A DNA stretch of 5,041 nucleotides. It comes from Pseudolysobacter sp. (GTDB lineage: Bacteria; Pseudomonadota; Gammaproteobacteria; Xanthomonadales; Rhodanobacteraceae). Numbering within the stretch: position 1 is the stretch's first letter; every line of letters begins with the position of its first letter. The notes beneath the pieces were generated by a model, which ran no database searches, had not been told where the DNA came from, and saw nothing but the letters and a program-made list of their open reading frames with translations. The DNA lies in contig JANXUW010000716.1 of NCBI GenBank assembly GCA_025351985.1, forward strand, positions 1-5,041, given 5' to 3'. The position numbers were made by a program, and so were the translations under genes. Positions 1 through 5,041 of the stretch are shown piece after piece.

Positions 1-710
1 CGACAGGCGGCTTGGATCTCGATGCAGGCGAAAAGCCGCAATCGATTGGCGTACCGGGACGTCCGACGCGACCGGTGCTGGTCGATCCACGCCATCTGCC
101 GCAACGCAAACTCGGCAGCGTCGAAGGTCGTGTCGCGCTGATCCACGCCGTCGCTCACATCGAATTCAACGCGATCAATCTGGCGCTCGATGCGGTGTAT
201 CGATTTCGCGGCATGCCATCAGAGTATTATTCCGACTGGATTCAAATCGCCGCCGATGAGGCGCGGCATTTCAGCATGCTGAGTGCGCGTCTGGCCGAAC
301 TTGGCTATGCCTATGGCGATTTTGATGCGCATGACGGCTTGTGGGAAATGGCCGTAAAGACGGCTGGTTCGTGCCTCGCGCGCATGGCCCTTGTGCCGCG
401 TGTGCTGGAGGCGCGGGGTCTGGATGTCACGCCCGGCATGATCGCGCGCTTGCGTGCGATCGGTGACCTGGAAACCGTCGCCATTCTCGAGGTCATACTC
501 GACGAAGAAGTTGCCCACGTCGCGGCCGGCTCGCGCTGGTTTGCCTGGTGTTGCGCGCAGCTCGATTGCGATCCGGCCGATACTTTCGATCAACTGCTTG
601 TGACCCACTTGCGCGGCAGTCTGCGCGGCCCGTTCAATACCGAAGCGCGCTTGCGTGCCGGTTTCAGCGAGCTCGAGCTAGAGCGGATCGCTGCGATGGT
701 GCCGGCGTGA
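1..710 (+). CDS. DUF455 family ferritin-like protein (5' end outside window)
   Basis: This is the 3' part of a gene for a DUF455 (PF04305/COG2833) protein, a ferritin-like helical family related in fold to MiaE-type diiron proteins; its reaction is not established. The frame is open to the left edge (first full codon at 3). The TTG at 12 is probably internal, because family members usually have some further N-terminal residues. Counting from that TTG codon, family landmarks are a PGRP stretch (15-18), HIEFNAINLALDA (49-61), ADEARHF (81-87), the YGDF-AHDGLWEMA block (101-114), ALVPRVLEARGLDVTP (126-141) and DEEVAHVAAG (164-173). Likely metal ligands are E51, E83, H86, E133, E166 and H169, in the ExxH pattern of ferritin-like sites. 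The protein has no signal peptide or membrane segment in the visible part and is probably cytoplasmic. Its TGA overlaps the GTG of the next gene by 4 bases, so the two are probably cotranscribed. The family call is firm; function is unknown. Confidence 0.9.
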   Translation, partial: TGGLDLDAGEKPQSIGVPGRPTRPVLVDPRHLPQRKLGSVEGRVALIHAVAHIEFNAINLALDAVYRFRGMPSEYYSDWIQIAADEARHFSMLSARLAELGYAYGDFDAHDGLWEMAVKTAGSCLARMALVPRVLEARGLDVTPGMIARLRAIGDLETVAILEVILDEEVAHVAAGSRWFAWCCAQLDCDPADTFDQLLVTHLRGSLRGPFNTEARLRAGFSELELERIAAMVPA

Positions 711-1915
711 TACAGCGGTTTTTTTATGCATTTTCGCTGCTTGCATGCACGCTGTTATTGTTGCTGATCGCCGCAAATACCACCGTGCCGATGCCATTGC
801 ATCCGGCGCATCGCATCACCCTGCATGGCGCGGATTTTCGCGTGCTCTCCGGTGCCGGCGAGCAGGACGAAGAATCGCTGAATATCGGTTCGGTCGGCGA
901 TGACGACAACGCCGTGCAAAGCATCGCGCTGGATCACGTCGGCGCCGATGATTTTCCCTTGCTGCGATACAGCTTTGCGAATTTTCCGCGCACGCTGGAA
1001 CTGTCGCTGGTATTTCGCTGTGCCGATACGCCGAAAGACGTGCATGCGATCGCGCTGCCGCGCCCCGAAGGCGGCGTCAACAGCTACGATTTGCGCACCG
1101 TGCCGGCATGGCATGGCGATATTCTCGAAGTCGGGTTCGCTGAATTTCCGACCGCGCAATCCGTCGCCAAAGGACAGGGCTTTCATCCGTTCACCTTGAT
1201 TCATGCCGAGCTCTGGTCGCCGTCGAAAGTCGGCGCGGTATCGGCGTTGCTGACCGACTGGTTTGCCCATTGGCCGTGGAGTCTGCGCTCGGTGAATGCG
1301 CTCGGTCGCGATATCGATACGCCGCGAAATTTTTCGCTGGTGCTGGCACTGGCAGTGTGGAGTTTCATTGCGTTGTTGCTTGGCATTCTGATCCTCGGCT
1401 GGCGCGGTCGGAGCATCGGCATCGGCGCATTCGCCTGCATTGCGATAGCCTGGTTGCTGCTCGACCTGAGCTGGCAGAGCGGGCTGTTCTGGAAACTCGG
1501 TTTGACGCGTGATCTGTATGCCGAAAAATCCTGGGAAGAACGTTCGCGGATGATCGCAGATGCGCCCTTGCTGGAAGTCGCCGCCCGCGTGCGCGAGACT
1601 ATGCGCGATGTTTCGCCCAATACGCGCGTTTTGGTCGCGAGCGATTCCGACTTCGAAATGCGCCGTCTGGTGTATCACCTGCTGCCGGCGAATGTCGCGC
1701 CACTGGCGCTGGTGACGTCGATTCTGGCGCAAGCTGATACGGCGCAGCCCACCAACTCGCTGCCGACTGGAACGGTACTGGTTTATTACGACGTGGCAGC
1801 AAGCGACTACGATGCCGCGCTCGGCAAATTGCATATTGCCGGTGTCGACTATGCCGCTAGGGCGTTGCTCGAAACGCGATCACTGCGGATATATCGCATC
1901 GGAGACAAACCGTGA
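707..1915 (+). CDS. Membrane protein with large extracytoplasmic domain, 3 TM segments, function unknown
   Basis: I do not recognise a named gene for this 402-residue protein. The open frame extends back to 548, but that extra N-terminus is Arg/Ala-rich and lies inside the DUF455 gene. GTG at 707 is the sensible start: it puts a hydrophobic segment (about 4-24) at the N-terminus and forms a GTGA overlap with the previous stop. No good Shine-Dalgarno site precedes it, so translational coupling is likely. Residues about 25-205 are hydrophilic, alternate like beta strands, and should face the periplasm. They end in a Trp-rich stretch (LTDWFAHWPWSLRSVN, 182-197). Two membrane helices follow (about 208-232 and 235-254), then a soluble C-terminal domain (about 265-402) containing NTRVLVASDSDFEMRRL (305-321) and YHLLPANV (323-330). 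From memory, Rx(L/R)YHLxPxNV-like motifs occur in uncharacterised proteins near glycosyltransferases; this is unverified. The 4-base overlap with the GT-C-like gene suggests a functional partner. The coding call is strong; the role is open. Confidence 0.85.
   Translation: MIQRFFYAFSLLACTLLLLLIAANTTVPMPLHPAHRITLHGADFRVLSGAGEQDEESLNIGSVGDDDNAVQSIALDHVGADDFPLLRYSFANFPRTLELSLVFRCADTPKDVHAIALPRPEGGVNSYDLRTVPAWHGDILEVGFAEFPTAQSVAKGQGFHPFTLIHAELWSPSKVGAVSALLTDWFAHWPWSLRSVNALGRDIDTPRNFSLVLALAVWSFIALLLGILILGWRGRSIGIGAFACIAIAWLLLDLSWQSGLFWKLGLTRDLYAEKSWEERSRMIADAPLLEVAARVRETMRDVSPNTRVLVASDSDFEMRRLVYHLLPANVAPLALVTSILAQADTAQPTNSLPTGTVLVYYDVAASDYDAALGKLHIAGVDYAARALLETRSLRIYRIGDKP
1901..1904 (+). promoter_or_regulatory. 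Shine-Dalgarno site for the GT-C-like gene
   Basis: GGAG lies 7 bases before the GTG at 1912. It supports that start over downstream candidates and shows that this gene has its own initiation signal despite overlapping the previous stop codon. Confidence 0.7.
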
Positions 1916-3348
1916 TCGAATTATGGATTGCGTGGCTGTTGCCGTCGCTGGCCGGCATGGGATTGTGGCAGCTGGTTTTTGGGCGGCCGCGCGGTGCGGA
2001 ATTATGGGCCGGCGTGATCGGCTACGGTTATCTCATAGGCTTGATTTTCGCAGCCGCATTCAGTGCGGTTTTTGCCTACGCCGATACTCAGCATGTACTG
2101 CGTCATGTCGGGCCACCTCTGGTATTGCTGGCGGCAATCAGCTGGACATGGAGCTGGCGCTTCCAGAAAAAACCGGTGTTGTTGCAGACTTTGGAACCGC
2201 AGCAAACGTGGCAGCGCATCGTGTTTTTTTTGCTGCTCGCGATACTGCTGTTGCGTGCGGTAGTCCTGATCGATGAGGTCTGGCTGCGTCCGACCTTTCC
2301 GTGGGATGCCTGGAGCGCCTGGGCGGTCAAACCGAAGAGCTGGTATCTGCTCGGTCACGCCGAGCCCTACGTTTCCATCCCGCAGTGGCTGGCCTCTGGC
2401 GAATCGGCAGAACGCACCACCGCCATCTGGCAATACCCGAGCCTGCTCGGCTGGATGCAGATCTGGTTTGCGAGCGCGGCCGGCGAGTGGAACGAGCCGA
2501 TGGTCAATCTGCCGTGGGCTGGAATCTGGATCGCCTTGCTGCTGGTTACCTATTCTCAGCTGCGTGTGCTTGGCATGACGCGATTGCGTGCGATGTTGGC
2601 GACATATGCGCTCGGTTCGTTGCCGCTATTGAATGCGCACGTTGCACTCGCCGGTTATGCCGATTTATGGCTGGCGGCGGTGTTCGGCATGGTCGTGCTG
2701 GCGTGGCTGGTCTGGTTGCAGCAACGCCGGCCCATGCAGTTGATCGCCATCATCGCGTTGGCGTTATGTCTGCCCGCGATCAAGCTGGAAGGTGGCGTAT
2801 GGCTGGCTTGTTTTCTCGCCATCGTATTTCTCGGCGTGTTGCTCGCGCGTGCGCGCTGGTGGTCGGTCGGCGGCACAATTGCGATTGTCGTGATCGGCCT
2901 GGCAATCGGCGGATTCGATGTGCCGTTGCCCGGACTCGGGCTGGCGCGCATCAGCTGGGGATCGATCGATATTCCCGGCAAGGGTTTGCTGCTGCTGCAG
3001 TGGCATTCGGTCGGCCGCGAAATGTTTGCGACGTTGTATTCGCTACCGAACTGGCACCTGTTGTGGTTTCTGGCGCCGCTGATCGTGGTGCTGCGCTGGC
3101 GCGAATTTTTGCGCAACGACAATGTGCTTTTACTCGGCGCCATGCTGTTGCTGTGCATGCTGTTTTTATTCGTGTTGTTTTTCTTTACCGAGGCATCGCG
3201 CTGGGCCGAGGATTTTACCAGTGCCAACCGCTTGATCATGCATATCACGCCAGCGGTCATCACCTTGCTGGCGTTGTTGCTGCGCGATGCCGGTCGAGCA
3301 GAAACGCAGAACAATTCGACGACGACGCACGAACCTGTGCCGATTTGA
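1912..3348 (+). CDS. Polytopic membrane protein, probable GT-C fold glycosyltransferase
   Basis: This 478-residue integral membrane protein has roughly 12-14 hydrophobic segments (for example 4-22, 33-57, 102-120, 201-217, 248-269, 295-313, 317-333, 404-425, 440-457). After the helix at 102-120 comes a loop with RPTFPWDAWSAWAVKPKSW (126-144). An acidic residue in an early extracytoplasmic loop (here D121, E122 or D132) is the usual catalytic position in GT-C enzymes that use polyprenyl-phosphate sugars. Other features that fit a substrate-binding membrane enzyme are AGYADLWLA (247-255), PAIKLEGG (288-295) and TSANRLIMHITP (436-447). A loop at about 334-380 follows the helix at 317-333. The C-terminal tail (458-478) is polar and rich in Thr/Asn, probably disordered. 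The start is GTG, backed by a GGAG site and a GTGA overlap with the preceding membrane protein. Donor and acceptor cannot be read from the sequence. It could instead be an oligosaccharide polymerase or ligase-like protein; I see no diagnostic motif for those. Membrane protein: certain. GT-C: moderate. Confidence 0.85.
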   Translation: MIELWIAWLLPSLAGMGLWQLVFGRPRGAELWAGVIGYGYLIGLIFAAAFSAVFAYADTQHVLRHVGPPLVLLAAISWTWSWRFQKKPVLLQTLEPQQTWQRIVFFLLLAILLLRAVVLIDEVWLRPTFPWDAWSAWAVKPKSWYLLGHAEPYVSIPQWLASGESAERTTAIWQYPSLLGWMQIWFASAAGEWNEPMVNLPWAGIWIALLLVTYSQLRVLGMTRLRAMLATYALGSLPLLNAHVALAGYADLWLAAVFGMVVLAWLVWLQQRRPMQLIAIIALALCLPAIKLEGGVWLACFLAIVFLGVLLARARWWSVGGTIAIVVIGLAIGGFDVPLPGLGLARISWGSIDIPGKGLLLLQWHSVGREMFATLYSLPNWHLLWFLAPLIVVLRWREFLRNDNVLLLGAMLLLCMLFLFVLFFFTEASRWAEDFTSANRLIMHITPAVITLLALLLRDAGRAETQNNSTTTHEPVPI

Positions 3349-3414
3349 TCGAGTCATTTGATGGCCGACGTGATCCAGCCCGCCGTAATCAAACCGGATA
3401 CGCGACAGAACTGA
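3349..3414. other. Convergent intergenic gap, no clear terminator
   Basis: These 66 bases separate the stops of two converging genes. I see no GC-rich hairpin followed by a T run on either strand. A short perfect palindrome, CTGATCAG, spans 3411-3418 across the stop of the minus-strand gene but is too short to call. Termination may be Rho-dependent or occur inside the opposing gene. Confidence 0.5.
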
Positions 3415-4593
3415 TCAGCTGCAATCCAGCACGCGGCGATACAACGCCAAAGTTTGCGAAGTGACAGCGCTCATGCTGAATTGCTCGCGCCAACGTTTCT
3501 GGCCAGCGCTGCCAAGTCGCGATCTCAGCTCCGCATCCGTATGCAAACGCGCCAGCGCCTGTGCCAGCGCGTTGCTGTCGCCCGGTGCAAACAGGAGGCC
3601 GGTTTCAGCGTCGGAAACCACATAACTCACGCCTGATCCCGGGATCGCACTTGCGACTACCGGCAATCCGGCGCGCATCGCTTCCAGCAATACCAGTCCG
3701 AAAGATTCGGTGCGTTCTATCGACGGCAAGCAAAAAACATTAGCATTCGCATAAGCGGCGGCAAGATCGTTGTCGTCCCAGGACAGCGTCCCGGCAAATC
3801 GTACGCGAGACGTTATGCCAAGCTCCTGCGCCAGTTGTTTCAATGCCGACTCACGCTCGCCGCTACCAACCAAGACCAGCACCGCCTGCGGAATTGAGAC
3901 CAGCGCACGAAGCAAGACATCGTGGCCTTTGTAGTACGCCAGCCGCCCGACTGAGAGTATCCGCAACGGTGCGATATCGCCGGGGATTACAGGCCACGCA
4001 TACTCATCCACTGATGTTGAAATCGGACCGAGCCCGAGCGGAATCACCTGAGCCTTCGTTTGCCACGCCGATAGTGCCGTGCTGCTTTCGAGATACGGAC
4101 GGGACGTGGCGACGATCGCTTTTGCCCGCTTCAGCAATGCCTGTTCCCACGGGCCATAGAGGCGATACGCGATACGCAGTTTGCGTTCGGCGGCATCCAG
4201 CGGCACATCCGCATGCCAGTGCACGATCCACGGCAGACGCCGCGCCGCGGGACTCAACAATGCCCAGAATGCCGAGGTATTCGGCAGATGTAGATGCAGC
4301 AGGTCGGGCTTGAAACGCGTTATGGTTTGTCCCAACAGCCGCGGAAACCCGGGGCTGATCGGCGCATAGACGAGCTGGCCGTGGCACGCTGCCAGCGTCA
4401 CATCGACGCCGTTTTGCATGCGCTGTTCAGTACGATGTGTTCTGGGCGCGGCGTGCGCCAATATCGCCGTCGGGATCTGATTTTGTACCGAGGTTTCCGC
4501 CAATTCGGCGCTGAAATTTTCGATGCCGCCGGGGTAGGGCGGATAGAACTTGCCGAGATGCAGAACGCGCATGCGCCTAGCGACAGCCGTCAC
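3415..4593 (-). CDS. Glycosyltransferase family 4 (GT-B fold), probable envelope glycan synthesis
   Basis: This is a complete GT4 enzyme of 392 residues, normal for the family. It would transfer a sugar from a nucleotide-sugar donor, retaining configuration, at the cytoplasmic face of the inner membrane. The N-terminal acceptor domain starts with MRVLHLGKFYPPYPGGIE (8-25), where the GG loop is typical. It continues with PDLLHLHLPN (96-105) and IVHWHAD (123-129, H127 being a conserved position). The C-terminal donor domain has ILSVGRLAYYKGHDVLL (212-228; R217 and K222 in the phosphate-binding positions) and the EX7E signature ESFGLVLLE (E296, E304), followed by AGLPVVAS and TGLLFAPGD. All key residues are present, so it should be active. 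Two starts are possible: GTG at 4593, which overlaps the previous stop as GTGA, and ATG at 4572, giving the more usual MRVLHLGKF N-terminus. I keep the first because every same-strand junction here has this overlap, but the second is about as likely. The sugar specificity cannot be told; similar HWHAD-containing enzymes include mannosyltransferases. Confidence 0.95.
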   Translation of the reverse strand: MTAVARRMRVLHLGKFYPPYPGGIENFSAELAETSVQNQIPTAILAHAAPRTHRTEQRMQNGVDVTLAACHGQLVYAPISPGFPRLLGQTITRFKPDLLHLHLPNTSAFWALLSPAARRLPWIVHWHADVPLDAAERKLRIAYRLYGPWEQALLKRAKAIVATSRPYLESSTALSAWQTKAQVIPLGLGPISTSVDEYAWPVIPGDIAPLRILSVGRLAYYKGHDVLLRALVSIPQAVLVLVGSGERESALKQLAQELGITSRVRFAGTLSWDDNDLAAAYANANVFCLPSIERTESFGLVLLEAMRAGLPVVASAIPGSGVSYVVSDAETGLLFAPGDSNALAQALARLHTDAELRSRLGSAGQKRWREQFSMSAVTSQTLALYRRVLDCS

Positions 4594-4997
4594 TCGTGCT
4601 CATGCCAATCTCCGCCTTCGTGCAACGGCGTTGATACTGCAGTTTTTGCATCGGGAGGATCACGCTGGCATTTCATCTCGGTTTCGAGGATCGCAATCTT
4701 TTGCACGAGACGCCGCAGTTGGCGTTCCTGCCGCGAGCGTTCGATGTCGAGTTGCAGCATGCGCAGCAGGATCATCGATATGCCAACGATGATCGGCACC
4801 ACTGGCGCGTAGCTGATGCCGGTGATGAGGCCGAGCCACGGCACCACCGAAGGGAACACTCCAAGAATCAGCGTTGCTATTGCCACGCCGAGCCACCACA
4901 GCGCGTAAGGACCGTGCAGATGATCGCGCCGCACCAGAAACAGGATGGTGCCCGCAAGCACTACACCTAGCACTGCGGCGGTAAGCTGCGCGGTCAT
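4590..4997 (-). CDS. DUF2304 family small membrane protein
   Basis: This 135-residue protein matches the DUF2304 (PF10066) pattern: three membrane helices (about 5-22, 32-49 and 62-81), the YALWWL motif at 31-36 after a basic loop (VRRDHLHGP), a proline/glycine turn before the third helix, and a charged, probably coiled-coil cytoplasmic segment (about 82-110). Members often sit next to Dpm1-like family 2 glycosyltransferases and are thought to support synthesis or membrane handling of polyprenyl-phosphate sugars; the biochemistry is not settled. The C-terminal tail (111-135) is polar and ends in a His/Glu-rich stretch. The ATG start at 4997 is supported by a strong ribosome site and by an ATGA overlap with the gene upstream on the same strand. 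Its own TGA (4592-4590) overlaps the GTG start proposed for the GT4 gene. It is probably cotranscribed with both neighbours. Confidence 0.85.
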   Translation of the reverse strand: MTAQLTAAVLGVVLAGTILFLVRRDHLHGPYALWWLGVAIATLILGVFPSVVPWLGLITGISYAPVVPIIVGISMILLRMLQLDIERSRQERQLRRLVQKIAILETEMKCQRDPPDAKTAVSTPLHEGGDWHEHE

Positions 4998-5041
4998 GCC
5001 GATTTCTCCCCACGCGATGGATGGGCGCGGCTGCCGATGCG
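4994..5041 (-). CDS. C-terminal end of an upstream gene (15 codons visible)
   Basis: On the minus strand a frame is open from the window edge to a TGA at 4996-4994, encoding RIGSRAHPSRGEKSA. That stop overlaps the ATG of the DUF2304 gene as ATGA, matching the overlap style of the other junctions, which is why I read it as a true gene end. The peptide is short, basic and polar, like the tail of a cytoplasmic enzyme. From the usual partners of DUF2304, the gene may be a family 2 (Dpm1-like) glycosyltransferase, but nothing in these 15 residues proves it. Confidence 0.5.
   Translation of the reverse strand, partial: RIGSRAHPSRGEKSA
5006..5011 (-). promoter_or_regulatory. Shine-Dalgarno site for the DUF2304 gene
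   Basis: GGGGAG on the minus strand lies 8 bases before the ATG at 4997. It is the strongest ribosome site in the window and fixes the start of the DUF2304 gene. It lies inside the last codons of the upstream gene. Confidence 0.7.

Noticed and set aside
548..706. N-terminal extension of the 402-residue membrane protein starting at 548
   Set aside because: It lies wholly inside the DUF455 coding region, is Arg/Ala-rich, and would place residues before what is otherwise a good N-terminal membrane anchor with a GTGA overlap start.
755..1834. A 359-codon open frame on the minus strand, antisense to the 402-residue membrane protein gene
   Set aside because: Its product is rich in Arg, Gln and His with no domain pattern, and the + strand frame gives coherent membrane helices and motifs. 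It is a codon-bias shadow.
3349..3420. Possible bidirectional terminator between the convergent genes
   Set aside because: Only a short CTGATCAG palindrome and weak 3-4 base complementarities are present, with no T run on either strand.
2301..3464. A 387-codon + strand frame overlapping the GT-C-like gene and running past its end
   Set aside because: The product is Ala/Arg-rich low-complexity sequence without motifs, and it runs into the opposing GT4 gene. The 1912-3348 frame is clearly the real one.
4294..4812. A 172-codon + strand frame antisense to the GT4 and DUF2304 genes
   Set aside because: It spans the junction of two well-supported minus-strand genes and its product has no recognisable features.

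Overview
The window is 5 kb of ordinary, densely coded bacterial chromosome. It is moderately GC-rich, with GTG starts, 4-base gene overlaps and proteobacterial-type proteins. Gene content and codon style suggest a gammaproteobacterium, possibly of the Xanthomonadales (Lysobacter/Rhodanobacter-like). That assignment is inference; there is no rRNA or other marker gene to confirm it.

Layout: two convergent gene blocks meet at a 66-base gap (3349-3414). The + strand block (1-3348) has three genes chained by 4-base GTGA overlaps: the 3' part of a DUF455 ferritin-like protein, a 402-residue membrane protein with a large extracytoplasmic domain, and a 478-residue polytopic membrane protein that looks like a GT-C type glycosyltransferase. 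The - strand block, read from 5041 down to 3415, has the last 15 codons of an unidentified gene, a 135-residue DUF2304 membrane protein, and a 392-residue GT-B fold glycosyltransferase of family 4. Its genes are also chained by 4-base overlaps (ATGA, then GTGA).

Functional reading: DUF2304 proteins commonly sit beside Dpm1-like GT2 enzymes that make polyprenyl-phosphate sugars, and GT-C enzymes use such lipid-linked donors on the outer face of the inner membrane. The window may therefore be the edge of an envelope glycan locus. In this model the cytoplasmic GT4 enzyme adds sugars inside, the off-window gene plus DUF2304 supplies a lipid-linked sugar, and the GT-C-like protein with its membrane partner acts outside. 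This is inference from families and adjacency. The DUF455 protein has no evident role in it.

No tRNA, rRNA, CRISPR, insertion sequence, recognisable promoter or convincing intrinsic terminator was seen. Nearly all of the window is coding. The most interesting part is the pair of poorly characterised membrane proteins at 707-3348.
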